Both the position numbers and the translations under genes were made by a program. From positions 1-21,823 of the forward strand of contig JAVBQU010000234.1 in the NCBI GenBank assembly GCA_031548675.1: 21,823 nt of DNA, given 5' to 3'. Under the pieces are notes generated by a model. It was not told the origin of the DNA and searched no databases. It worked only from the letters and a program-made list of their open reading frames with translations. Source of the DNA: JAVBQU01 sp031548675 (GTDB lineage Bacteria > Bacteroidota > Bacteroidia > Bacteroidales > P3). Below, one piece after another: positions 14,253 to 21,823 of this stretch (within the stretch, counting starts at the first letter, position 1; the number at the start of each line of letters is the position of its first letter).

Positions 14253-16073
14253 CTATTTATCTCCTCGTAGTTGTCGGAATTTTTTACGGGCTTCGGTAGC
14301 ATATAAGCTGGATGGATAATCAGTAAAAATCTTTTCATAATATTCCATTGCCTGCAAATTATTTTTGAATTGTTCCTCATTCAGTTTTGCTAATAAATAC
14401 AGTGCATCATCCGCTAAAATATCGTAAGGATACATAGTTACCAGATTTTTCAGTAATTCTTCCGCATCGCGGAATTTGCCTTGCAAACATTTTATTTGGG
14501 CTTTTTTGTATAAAACTTCATCATAAATAGGATGCGACAATCCGCCTACTATCCGCACCGAATCTAAAGTTATCAAAGCATCTTCGTAATGGTTCTGATA
14601 TACCAATAAATCGGCTTTTGCATAAATAGTAAGAGCTTTATAGGTAGAATCTTCCTGTTCCATATTATCCGAAATCAAGAGAGAAAGCTCCATGGCATCA
14701 TTGGCTATAAGTTTGGAAGTAGAAGCCCGCAGTACATTTAATTGCGAAGAAGCCCATTCGAATTCTCCGATATAATACGATAACTTGGCATTTTTAAATT
14801 TAGCCATCGCTCCTTCCGCATCGTTTTTCAGGCTTTTCTCTACCTGAGAATATTGCAGCGAAGCATCCCACGGTTTTCCATCCAATAAAAGAATATCTCC
14901 CAGCTCTAATTTACAATCTGCCAATATGTTTTTTGATAGTCCGGGAACCTCTACAGCATCTTCCAGAACTTTTATTGCACCCGGCATATCATGCAGATAA
15001 AAAGCTTTGAGGTGTGCAAAATTATTCATCAAAACAACGGTTTGCGGAGTTTGCCCCAATTCGTTCAGGGTTTTGATATAATCTTGATTTAAAGTTTCTA
15101 AATCTTTAGGATTTAACTTATAATCTTTTTTAAGCTGCAAAAATCGGGCATCTAGCGAACCTATTTCCGATTCCGTATAAAAAATATTATCTTTTCCTTT
15201 GCTTAATATATATTTATAAGCCTGAACTGCTACATCGTAAGATTGATTCTGCATACAAATCTGTGCAATTTCAAATACGGTTTTTCCTTCTTCTTTAAAC
15301 CGTTTATCCATCGCTTTGGCTTGTATAAATGCCATCTCAAAATCTTTTTGCTGCAACGAATACCACATCAATAAATCGGAATATAATCGAACTTCCGGTT
15401 GCTTCTGCGTTTTTTTGAGAATCAATTCTTTAAAGGCTTCTGCTTTTTTGCCTGTAGGATCATCAGCCAGAGAATATTGCAAATATATTTCCACAGTAGG
15501 TAAAGCATCTTCTTGATTTTCAACCAAGATAATATACTCGTTCATCATTTCGGCATAATTGCCCGTGCGTTCATATAATTGAGCTAGTTCGTTGGTAAAA
15601 CCTAAAGGTTCTTTAAGTAGTTCACGCCCTTTTTGGTAGGTTCTAATAGCAAAATCAAACTTGGAATGGGAAATAAACTGCTGAGCCACATCACTGATAA
15701 TCTGCATGCTGTTGGGCAGCTTCTGAACAGCCTCTTCATATTGTTTTTGGGCTTTGTTATGTTCTCCTCCATTTTCATATACATAGCCCAAATCTACGGT
15801 ATATTTCAGACTTTTAGCTCCTTGCGAAGCTGCTTTTTTGACTATCTTTTCCGCTTTTTTATAATCCTTCCCTTGCAAGCATGATTGAAGAAGATAGTTG
15901 TAGAAAAAAGTATTGGGATTAGCTTGGTAGAGTTCCTCAAAAAGTTCTGTAGCTTTATCAAATTCGCCGGAATTATAATACTGCATAGCCAATTGCTCTT
16001 TACTTCCCGATTGGGCAAAAGAACTAATTGCTGTAAAGGCAAACAGTAAGCATAAAAACAAGCGGAATTTCAC
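14253..16073 (-). CDS. Secreted tetratricopeptide-repeat protein
   Basis: The protein has 606 residues with a signal peptide MKFRLFLCLLFAFTAISSFA-Q and no lipobox. Almost the whole mature chain is TPR-like helix pairs. Clear examples are LAMQYYNSGEFDKATELFEE (about 28-47), YLLQSCLQGKDYKKAEKIV, VDLGYVYENGGEHNKAQKQY, IAQICMQNQSYDVAVQAYKY and, near the C-terminus, KAQIKCLQGKFRDAEELLKN and YYEKIFTDYPSSLYATEARK. The last ones resemble the outer-membrane assembly type of TPR (YfiO/YbgF-like), but no specific family can be named. It would act as a periplasmic scaffold. It lies 67 nt downstream of serS on the same strand with no terminator between, so read-through from the serS promoter is likely. 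Confidence 0.85.
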   Translation of the reverse strand: MKFRLFLCLLFAFTAISSFAQSGSKEQLAMQYYNSGEFDKATELFEELYQANPNTFFYNYLLQSCLQGKDYKKAEKIVKKAASQGAKSLKYTVDLGYVYENGGEHNKAQKQYEEAVQKLPNSMQIISDVAQQFISHSKFDFAIRTYQKGRELLKEPLGFTNELAQLYERTGNYAEMMNEYIILVENQEDALPTVEIYLQYSLADDPTGKKAEAFKELILKKTQKQPEVRLYSDLLMWYSLQQKDFEMAFIQAKAMDKRFKEEGKTVFEIAQICMQNQSYDVAVQAYKYILSKGKDNIFYTESEIGSLDARFLQLKKDYKLNPKDLETLNQDYIKTLNELGQTPQTVVLMNNFAHLKAFYLHDMPGAIKVLEDAVEVPGLSKNILADCKLELGDILLLDGKPWDASLQYSQVEKSLKNDAEGAMAKFKNAKLSYYIGEFEWASSQLNVLRASTSKLIANDAMELSLLISDNMEQEDSTYKALTIYAKADLLVYQNHYEDALITLDSVRIVGGLSHPIYDEVLYKKAQIKCLQGKFRDAEELLKNLVTMYPYDILADDALYLLAKLNEEQFKNNLQAMEYYEKIFTDYPSSLYATEARKKFRQLRGDK

Positions 16074-16140
16074 AGAGTTGGTTTTTTAATAGTTGATTAG
16101 GTTTAAAATCCTTAGACTTGCTAGTTAGAATAAAACCTTA

Positions 16141-17412
16141 TTAGCGTATCATATCAAACTTGGTATATTCTGCCAATGCTTTGGGAATACGAATACCGGA
16201 TTCTGTTTGATTGTTTTCTAACAAAGATGCTACGATACGGGGCAATGCTAAAGCACTGCCGTTCAAAGTATGAGCCAATTGCATTTTACCATCTTTATCT
16301 TTAAACCGCAGTTTCATACGGTTAGATTGGAAACTCTCGAAATTTGAAACAGAGCTTACTTCCAGCCAGCGTTGTTGAGCTGTTGAATATACTTCAAAAT
16401 CGAAAGTCAAAGCAGAGGTAAAACTCATATCGCCGCCACAAAGTTTAAGGATACGGAAAGGCAATTCTAATTTGCGTAACAAACCTGCTACATGGTTTTT
16501 CATTTCCTCCAATAACTGATATGAGGAATCGGGATGAGCTAGTTGTACAATTTCTACTTTGTCAAATTGATGCAGACGATTCAACCCTCTTACATCTTTA
16601 CCATAAGAACCGGCTTCGCGACGGAAACATTGTGAATAAGCTACGTTTTTAATCGGGAAATCCTTTTCGTTTACAATCACATCGCGATACAAATTGGTAA
16701 TCGGAACTTCTGCCGTTGGAATCATATAATATCCATCCAAAGGCATATAATACATTTGTCCGTCTTTGTCAGGCAATTGTCCTGTACCCAAACCCGATGC
16801 CTCGTTTACCATCAAAGGTGGTTGAATTTCTTTATATCCTGCCGCAACCGCATTATCCAAAAAGAAATTAATCAAAGCCCGTTGCAATCTGGCTCCCATG
16901 CCTTTATATACGGGAAATCCGGCTCCGGTAATTTTATTTCCCAATTCAAAATCAACAATATCATATTTTGCACACAAATCCCAATGTGGAACTGCTTCTG
17001 CATACAATTGAGGAATTTCGCCTTCCTGATGTACGGTAATATTATCTTCGGCTGTTTTCCCTTTGGGAACTTCCCGGCTCGGCAGGTTGGGAATGGTTAA
17101 AAGCAATTCGTTTTGTTTTTGCTCCGATTCGGCTAATGCATCGCTCAATTCTTTAGCCCTAACCTTTAGATCAGCAGTTTTTGTTTTCAATACATCCGCT
17201 TCCTGTTGTTTGCCGGCTTTAAATAAATTTCCGATTTCTTTTGCCAGACTGTTCGATTCGGCTAAGGTTTCATCTAAGTTTTTTTGATATTCGCGGCGAA
17301 GAGTATCAATGGCTAAAATTTCCTGAATACGTTCTCGGGCATCAAAATTCTTGACAGCCAAACGTTCGATAACTTCTTGCGTATTTTCTCTGATAAATGC
17401 AATTTGGAGCAT
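16141..17412 (-). CDS. serS: Serine--tRNA ligase
   Basis: This 423-residue class II synthetase charges tRNA-Ser (and tRNA-Sec where present). The N-terminal helical arm (about residues 30-105, Lys/Glu/Gln-rich coiled coil) reaches the long variable arm of the tRNA. The catalytic domain shows TAEV (233-236), motif 2 with FRREAGSYGKDVRGLNRLHQ (263-282), and motif 3 with LNGSALALPRIVASLLENNQ (383-402). In motif 3 the usual NGSGLA reads NGSALA, a conservative Gly-to-Ala change. Length is normal and the MLQIAFIREN start fits the family. It has a well-formed promoter at 17510-17540, leaving a 5' UTR of about 90 nt. The TPR gene follows. Confidence 0.97.
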   Translation of the reverse strand: MLQIAFIRENTQEVIERLAVKNFDARERIQEILAIDTLRREYQKNLDETLAESNSLAKEIGNLFKAGKQQEADVLKTKTADLKVRAKELSDALAESEQKQNELLLTIPNLPSREVPKGKTAEDNITVHQEGEIPQLYAEAVPHWDLCAKYDIVDFELGNKITGAGFPVYKGMGARLQRALINFFLDNAVAAGYKEIQPPLMVNEASGLGTGQLPDKDGQMYYMPLDGYYMIPTAEVPITNLYRDVIVNEKDFPIKNVAYSQCFRREAGSYGKDVRGLNRLHQFDKVEIVQLAHPDSSYQLLEEMKNHVAGLLRKLELPFRILKLCGGDMSFTSALTFDFEVYSTAQQRWLEVSSVSNFESFQSNRMKLRFKDKDGKMQLAHTLNGSALALPRIVASLLENNQTESGIRIPKALAEYTKFDMIR

Positions 17413-17509
17413 ATGAGTTTGTTATTTATGTTTGTAATTTTAGAACTAAATCAATAGTTCTGAAATAGTTTATACGTTTCTATCGGTATTTTGTTTTGTT
17501 AATAACCCA

Positions 17510-17540
17510 CAAAGTTACATAGAATCCATCTATATGCAAA
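17510..17540 (-). promoter_or_regulatory. serS promoter
   Basis: On the minus strand TTTG (17537-17540), a 19-nt spacer (17518-17536) and TAACTTTG (17510-17517) match the Bacteroidota primary promoter consensus fully. Confidence 0.75.
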
Positions 17541-17578
17541 GGCATTTCTTATTCTGTTAAACATCAGAAAAACTATTC

Positions 17579-17609
17579 TTGTCTATTCAAAAAAAAATAA
17601 CTATTTTTG
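17579..17609 (+). promoter_or_regulatory. Promoter of the DRTGG / PHP genes
   Basis: TTG (17579-17581), a 20-nt spacer and TATTTTTG (17602-17609) match the consensus. The ATG at 17660 lies 50 nt downstream. With the serS promoter it makes a compact divergent pair about 40 nt apart. Confidence 0.7.
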
Positions 17610-17659
17610 AAATTCAAAGAATCTATTTGTTTTTGTAAATAATTAATAATCAATACATA

Positions 17660-17992
17660 ATGAAAGTATCTGAATTGATAAACAGGCTAAATCTAACAGT
17701 AATTTCGGGCAAAGGCGGTTTAGATAACGAAATTGACGGAGGATATGTCTCCGATTTATTAAGCGATGTAATGGGTAATGCCGATGCCGGCAATGCTTGG
17801 ATAACTTTACAAACGCATAAAAATATTATGGCAATTGCTTCTCTGAAAGAATTGTCTTGTATTATATTAGTAAAAGGTTTGCAGCCGTCGGAAGATACAA
17901 TAGAAAAAAGCAATGAAGAGAATATTCCTATTCTCTGTACAGATAAAGAAACTTTTGAAACAGCAGGTAAATTATATGCATTGCTTAATTAA
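17660..17992 (+). CDS. Small DRTGG-domain protein
   Basis: The protein has 110 residues and no signal peptide. It is one DRTGG-type domain: MKVSELINRLNLTVISGKGG, then the family phrase IDGGYVSDLLSDVMGNADAG, AWITLQTHKNIMAIASLKEL, and a C-terminal alpha/beta part with CIILVKGLQPSEDTIEKSNE and IPILCTDKETFETAGKLYAL. Similar stand-alone DRTGG proteins occur in anaerobe operons with an RsbW-like ATPase, a PHP protein and electron-bifurcating hydrogenase subunits; the domain may bind a nucleotide or ligand, but no function is proven. Here only the PHP gene follows, 18-60 nt downstream depending on its start. Cytoplasmic. Confidence 0.85.
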   Translation: MKVSELINRLNLTVISGKGGLDNEIDGGYVSDLLSDVMGNADAGNAWITLQTHKNIMAIASLKELSCIILVKGLQPSEDTIEKSNEENIPILCTDKETFETAGKLYALLN

Positions 17993-18052
17993 AGGCAAGA
18001 GAAAATCCGAATGAAGACGGGCTTACGCAGGTCTGCACAACAAATTGATTCC

Positions 18053-18796
18053 ATGAATTGTTATAAAACAGATTTACATATTCATAGCGTACTATCTCCG
18101 TGCGGCGATTTAGATATGAGTCCGACTAATATTATTGACAAGGCTCAGGAACTGGGATTGGAAATTATTGGACTTACAGACCATAACACTGTGCGTCAAA
18201 GTTATCTTACCCGTAAGTTGGGAAAAGAAAAAAATATTTTGGTTTTATGTGGAGCAGAAGTAACTACTGTTGAAGAAATTCATTGTTTGTGCTTTTTCGA
18301 AAAAGATGAGGAACTAAATCGTTTTCAGGATTTCTTGGATGCACATTTGCAGAAAATTCCCAACGATGAAACCCGTTTTGGTTATCAGCTTATTGTAAAC
18401 GAAAAAGAAGAAATAATAGGAGAGGAAGAATATTTATTGATTTCAGCCACAGATGTAGATTTGGATTCTTTGTACAAAAAAGTAAAATCTCTGAACGGAT
18501 TGTTTATCCCTGCACATATAAATAAGCCCTCTAACAGTTTGATGAGTCAGTTGGGATTTGTTCCGCCCGACATTCAGGCTGATGCATTGGAGATATCAAG
18601 ACATATCACAAAATCACAATTTTTAAAGAAAAATGCATACCTGAAACGTTTCTCTTTTATTCAAAGTTCAGATGCTCATTTTTTACATCTTATGGGCGAA
18701 ACTTTTTGTTATTTACACATAGAAAAACCTAGTTTTGAAGAGGTGAGAAAAGCCTTGAACCAAGAAGACGGACGTTTTGTTGAAGTAATTCAATGA
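18053..18796 (+). CDS. PHP-family metal-dependent phosphoesterase
   Basis: Taken from ATG 18053 the protein has 247 residues. An in-frame ATG at 18011 would add 14 residues (MKTGLRRSAQQIDS), but PHP proteins of this type begin just before the first metal motif, so the shorter start is preferred. Metal ligands of the PHP fold are all visible: DLHIHS near the N-terminus, LTDHNT, GAEVTT followed by EEIHC, IPAHIN, and SSDAHFL near the C-terminus. The SPCGDLDMSP phrase after the first motif marks the stand-alone PHP group rather than polymerase or histidinol-phosphatase members. Its substrate is unknown; relatives hydrolyse small phosphodiesters or 3'-phosphorylated nucleotides. It lies after the DRTGG gene in what looks like a two-gene operon. 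Confidence 0.88.
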   Translation: MNCYKTDLHIHSVLSPCGDLDMSPTNIIDKAQELGLEIIGLTDHNTVRQSYLTRKLGKEKNILVLCGAEVTTVEEIHCLCFFEKDEELNRFQDFLDAHLQKIPNDETRFGYQLIVNEKEEIIGEEEYLLISATDVDLDSLYKKVKSLNGLFIPAHINKPSNSLMSQLGFVPPDIQADALEISRHITKSQFLKKNAYLKRFSFIQSSDAHFLHLMGETFCYLHIEKPSFEEVRKALNQEDGRFVEVIQ

Positions 18797-18874
18797 TGTC
18801 TGCCGATTCAAAAACTTAAAACTAAAAAAATCACACAAAGGAGTGATATTTAATAATTATGAATTACGACAGAC

Positions 18875-18897
18875 TTGTATCTTGTTTACTTGTCTAC
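18875..18897 (-). repeat. Degenerate 7-8 nt array C (short)
   Basis: On the minus strand units GTAGACAA (18890-18897), GTAAACAA (18882-18889) and GATACAA (18875-18881) are the same words found in array A (342-349, 319-326 and 242-248). It sits just before the RlpA-like gene and, unlike arrays A and B, is oriented against the gene that follows. Confidence 0.55.
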
Positions 18898-18911
18898 TAA
18901 AAATTAAACCT

Positions 18912-19361
18912 ATGAAAAACATTATTTGGGCTTTTATATTGATTTTTGCATTCACATATCAATTTTCGTTTGCACAGTCCCAGCCGTCTAAAACGATAAA
19001 AGTAACTTATTATGCCGACAAATTTGAAGGTAGAAAAACTTCCAGCGGAGAAAGATTTTCGCAAAAATTATATACAGCAGCCCACCATTCCCTACCTTTT
19101 AATACGATTTTGCAAGTAACCAATCTTTCCAATGGTAAAATTGTTTATGTAAAAGTAAATGACCGCTGTCCTCGAAAAGGAATTTTGGATTTAAGTAAAA
19201 CGGCGGCAAAAGATTTAGGCGTTCTTCATAAGGGCATGCAGTGTGCTGCTATCGAAATTTTAGATCAATCGCTGGCATATCTGGTAGAAACGCAGAAATA
19301 CAAGGATGAAGATGCAGAAAAACTTCCTCCATTAGAAATTCCCGAAAAAACAGACAACTAG
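18912..19361 (+). CDS. rlpA: RlpA-like septal ring / double-psi beta-barrel protein
   Basis: From ATG 18912 the protein has 149 residues with a clean signal peptide MKNIIWAFILIFAFTYQFSFA-Q. An in-frame GTG at 18843 would put 23 non-hydrophobic residues ahead of the signal peptide, partly encoded by the 7-nt repeat, and is rejected. The mature chain is one double-psi beta-barrel: TYYADKFEGRKTSSGERF, YTAAHHSLPFNTILQVTN, VYVKVNDRCPRKGILDLSKT and AAKDLGVLHKGM. The motifs VNDRCP and DLSK are the RlpA core. Unlike enterobacterial RlpA it has no lipobox and no SPOR domain, so septal localisation is doubtful. Relatives cleave peptidoglycan lacking stem peptides. It is probably expressed alone. Confidence 0.88.
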   Translation: MKNIIWAFILIFAFTYQFSFAQSQPSKTIKVTYYADKFEGRKTSSGERFSQKLYTAAHHSLPFNTILQVTNLSNGKIVYVKVNDRCPRKGILDLSKTAAKDLGVLHKGMQCAAIEILDQSLAYLVETQKYKDEDAEKLPPLEIPEKTDN

Positions 19362-19376
19362 CTAAAACGCATAATC

Positions 19377-19404
19377 TTGCAAAATTATCTCGGAAAATTT
19401 GCAA
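19377..19404. repeat. Inverted repeat after the RlpA-like gene
   Basis: TTGCAAA (19377-19383) and TTTGCAA (19398-19404) form a perfect 7-bp AT-rich stem with a 14-nt loop, 15 nt past the stop. No T-tract follows, so terminator function is doubtful. Confidence 0.35.
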
Positions 19405-19429
19405 AAATCTAGAAAATCGAAAATAGTCG

Positions 19430-19460
19430 TTGTAAACCTTATTTAGCTTTCATAACTTTG
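19430..19460 (+). promoter_or_regulatory. Promoter of the 19585 gene / lepB
   Basis: TTG (19430-19432), a 20-nt spacer and TAACTTTG (19453-19460) match the consensus fully. The predicted 5' UTR is about 118 nt and carries a hairpin (AGCCTGT 19523-19529 with ACAGGCT 19549-19555). Confidence 0.75.
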
Positions 19461-19584
19461 CACAAAAATACAGGGAGATTTATACATCCATGTTTTTTCT
19501 GGTAAAAATAATATGAATGCTAAGCCTGTATTTAAATAAAGGCTTTTGACAGGCTCTAAAAATTTTATTTAAAATTCTTCTGGA

Positions 19585-20262
19585 ATGAATAAATTACATA
19601 ACAAACCTTTCCGGTTTCTTATTATCGGAATTTGTATAGGAATACTATTGGGGGGAGCGTTTGTATATATTTGGCAGCAACAGCTGAGTATTAATATTTT
19701 TAAATCGTCCCTAGATAAAATTTATACGTCAATTGAAGGAAATTCCGATGCTAAAGATACTGTAGAAGTTAAAGATATTAATCCTAACCAACCACTGTCA
19801 AATAATTCCGGCAGCCACCACGCTAAATTACTAAAAGATACGGCAAGCGATACCGATTCTGATGATGGTTTGCCTGATAGAGATACGATTCTGCCTACAA
19901 CCGAAATAATAGGCGATGGAGATGTTGTGGTTCGCGATCAATTATTGTTTACCCGTAATATTAAAATAGAAAACTACATCCCGAAAGTACCCGATAAAGT
20001 AGACTCTTTGCTAAGTGAAAATCAGGAAATTGTAAAAAAAGAGAAAATTATTAAGGTAGAATTCTGGAAATCCCCAATCAATTATACAGGATATAAGTTT
20101 GCGAATGATAAATTGGTACTGTTCGGTGTATTTGAGCCCAGTGCAGTTAATATTGATTATCAAAATGATAATTATATTTTAATATATAAGGATGTAAAAT
20201 ATCCCTTACAAGTTACGCTTAACTTCATAAATTTAAAATTTAAAACGCCTGCACGGCAATAA
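19585..20262 (+). CDS. Membrane-anchored protein of unknown function upstream of lepB
   Basis: The protein has 225 residues. One N-terminal membrane helix (about 10-29, FRFLIIGICIGILLGGAFVYIW) is followed by a low-complexity Asp/Ser/Asn-rich linker (SNNSGSHHAKLLKD, DTASDTDSDDGLPDRD) and a C-terminal beta-rich domain containing VEFWKSPINYTGYKFANDK and LVLFGVFEPSAVNIDYQNDN. No enzymatic motif is visible and I do not recognise the family. The C-terminal domain probably lies in the periplasm. It ends 41 nt before lepB on the same strand, with no terminator in the gap, so the two genes likely share the promoter at 19430-19460 and a role near protein export or the envelope is suggested by context only. 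Confidence 0.75.
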   Translation: MNKLHNKPFRFLIIGICIGILLGGAFVYIWQQQLSINIFKSSLDKIYTSIEGNSDAKDTVEVKDINPNQPLSNNSGSHHAKLLKDTASDTDSDDGLPDRDTILPTTEIIGDGDVVVRDQLLFTRNIKIENYIPKVPDKVDSLLSENQEIVKKEKIIKVEFWKSPINYTGYKFANDKLVLFGVFEPSAVNIDYQNDNYILIYKDVKYPLQVTLNFINLKFKTPARQ

Positions 20263-20303
20263 AACAATAAAAATACAGTTACTGCTTACAAATAATTAAT
20301 AAT

Positions 20304-21823
20304 ATGACAACTGCAATCATTCTTTTTATCTTGTATGTTTTAGCTCCGCTACCCGGGCTATGGAAAATTTTCGAAAAAGCAGGACGTAAAGGTTGGGAAA
20401 TCCTTATTCCGGTATACAATCTGTATGTTTGGCTCAAAATCTTGAATAAAAGATGGTTTTGGTGGATATATTTAGCTTTGCCTTTCATTAATATTTTTGC
20501 GGTTATGCTTTTAGAAGTAGATACTGTCAAAGCATTTAAAAAGTATAAATTGGGAGAGCAGGCTATGGCGGTTTTACTTCCTTTTTATTACTTAAACTAT
20601 ATGGGGTTTTCCGATAAAGAAATTTATACCAATCCCAAAGACCTTCCTAAATACAAAAAAACTAAAACTAGAGAGTGGACAGATGCCATTATTTTTGCGG
20701 TAGTAGCCGCTTCTATTATTCGTATTTTCTATGTAGAAGCCTATACGATACCCTCATCATCTATGGAAAAATCTTTACTTGTAGGCGATTTCTTATTTGT
20801 AAGTAAATTAGCTTATGGACCTAAAGCTCCCAATACTCCGCTTTCGTTTCCATTTGTACACCACACTTTGCCCATGACCACAAGTACTCCCTCTTATTTA
20901 GAATGGATTAAATGCGGTTATTATCGTTTTCCCGGTTTTGGTAAAGTGCAGCGCAACGATGCCGTAGTTTTTAATTATCCCGAAGGAGATACGGTTTCTA
21001 CTGTTTTTCAAAGTAATTTAAGCTATTATGCATTAGTACGCCAATTCGGAAGAGAAGAAGTTTGGAGTAACAAAACTAAATTCGGCGATATTATAGTCCG
21101 TCCGGTCGATAAACAAGAAAACTTTATAAAACGCTGTATAGGCTTGCCTGGCGAAACACTTGAAATTATAAGCCAACAGGTATATATCAATGGAAAACCG
21201 ATTGAAAATCCTAAGAATTATCAATTTAACTATGATGTAATATCCGAATACGGTTTATTATCCGATAAGCTCCTTCGTAAAATAGGAATTTCACAAGAAG
21301 ATATTGACAATTACAATAAAAACCGGATGTACGATGAATATGGACAGATTCGGAATTACCCCCGTCAAGATACAATAGGAATTATTCCTCTAACCCATGA
21401 AAATGTAGAGAAAATAAGACAATTACCCGGAGTTAAAAGCGTTACAGTAAGAGTTGAACCCAAAGGAGAATCCAATCTTGATATTTTTCCTCATGATGCT
21501 AAGTATACCTGGAATGTTGATAATTTCGGACCTATATACATACCTAAAAAAGGAGCTTCCATTAAACTTACAATGTTGAATTTACCCTTATACCATCGGG
21601 CTATAGAAACCTATGAAAATAATAAAGTAGAAGTTCGCAATAATACTATTTACATTAACGGAAAAGCAACCGATTCTTACACATTTAAAATGGATTACTA
21701 TTTTATGATGGGAGATAACCGTCATAATTCGGCAGACAGCCGTTTTTGGGGATTTGTACCCGAAGACCATGTGGTGGGCAAAGCTTCGTTTGTATGGCTT
21801 TCTTTAGATAAAGACGAATCTTT
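20304..21823 (+). CDS. lepB: Signal peptidase I with an N-terminal membrane domain (partial at window end)
   Basis: The frame is open from ATG 20304 to the window edge: 506 residues without a stop. Residues 1-115 are an extra N-terminal domain with several hydrophobic segments (MTTAIILFILYVLAPLPGLW, KRWFWWIYLALPFINIFAVM, like DUF5684-type proteins). The peptidase part has an anchoring helix (about 127-143) and box B YTIPSSSMEKSLLVGD with nucleophile Ser153. Box D is ENFIKRCIGLPGE with general base Lys276, and box E is MMGDNRHNSADSRFWGFVP (468-486). About 190 residues lie between boxes D and E, far more than in compact signal peptidases, which is usual for Bacteroidota enzymes. It cleaves signal peptides at the outer face of the inner membrane. 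Confidence 0.95.
   Translation, partial: MTTAIILFILYVLAPLPGLWKIFEKAGRKGWEILIPVYNLYVWLKILNKRWFWWIYLALPFINIFAVMLLEVDTVKAFKKYKLGEQAMAVLLPFYYLNYMGFSDKEIYTNPKDLPKYKKTKTREWTDAIIFAVVAASIIRIFYVEAYTIPSSSMEKSLLVGDFLFVSKLAYGPKAPNTPLSFPFVHHTLPMTTSTPSYLEWIKCGYYRFPGFGKVQRNDAVVFNYPEGDTVSTVFQSNLSYYALVRQFGREEVWSNKTKFGDIIVRPVDKQENFIKRCIGLPGETLEIISQQVYINGKPIENPKNYQFNYDVISEYGLLSDKLLRKIGISQEDIDNYNKNRMYDEYGQIRNYPRQDTIGIIPLTHENVEKIRQLPGVKSVTVRVEPKGESNLDIFPHDAKYTWNVDNFGPIYIPKKGASIKLTMLNLPLYHRAIETYENNKVEVRNNTIYINGKATDSYTFKMDYYFMMGDNRHNSADSRFWGFVPEDHVVGKASFVWLSLDKDES

Noticed and set aside
18843..18911. A GTG start that would lengthen the RlpA-like protein by 23 residues
   Set aside because: The extension overlaps the 7-nt repeat and would bury a clean signal peptide that begins at ATG 18912.

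Overview
The window is AT-rich DNA from a member of the Bacteroidota, most likely order Bacteroidales. This rests on Bacteroidota-type promoters (TTG or TTTG, then 19-20 nt, then TAnnTTTG) before several genes, the absence of clear Shine-Dalgarno sequences, a DUF4270-type lipoprotein gene beside a short glycogen-synthase-like gene, an S26 signal peptidase with an extra N-terminal membrane domain, and abundant short lipoproteins. No tRNA, rRNA, CRISPR array, transposase or prophage gene was seen, so this is chromosomal core and semi-core DNA.

Layout. Positions 1-2032 (+) hold the end of an ECF-type sigma factor, a small one-helix membrane protein that could be its anti-sigma factor, and a lipoprotein with a second, C-terminal membrane anchor. 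Positions 2293-7156 (-) hold a DUF4595-like lipoprotein next to hisS, then a DUF4270-like lipoprotein next to a half-length GT5 protein. recG (7402-9504, +) diverges from that pair. Next on + come a small secreted Lys/Gln-rich protein with a clear terminator, and a membrane protein / winged-helix regulator / creD cluster with two near-identical inverted repeats that look like operators. Positions 13129-17412 (-) carry oxyR, a long TPR protein and serS. Positions 17660-21823 (+) carry a DRTGG-domain protein, a PHP-family phosphoesterase, an RlpA-like protein, an unrecognised membrane-anchored protein and lepB, which runs off the window.

The most unusual content lies between genes. (1) A dispersed element of about 220 bp occurs twice (4603-4823 and 12799-13017) with conserved start, middle and end blocks: a promoter-like TAACTTTG flanked by GCGTTAA direct repeats, and a terminal hairpin. 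(2) Degenerate arrays of 7-nt units of form GNNACNN occur at 242-395, 14200-14241 and 18875-18897. Two of them are joined to a similar 60-nt AT-rich leader that points at the start codon of an unrelated gene. (3) A 13-bp perfect inverted repeat built on CCCCTAAAGGGG lies at 2074-2124. (4) The paired TACTTTG-N5-CAAAGTA sites suggest a self-contained regulon for creD. The coding genes are mostly recognisable families. The GT5 half-protein without its substrate motif, the sigma/anti-sigma/lipoprotein trio, and the DRTGG-PHP pair without hydrogenase genes are the coding oddities.
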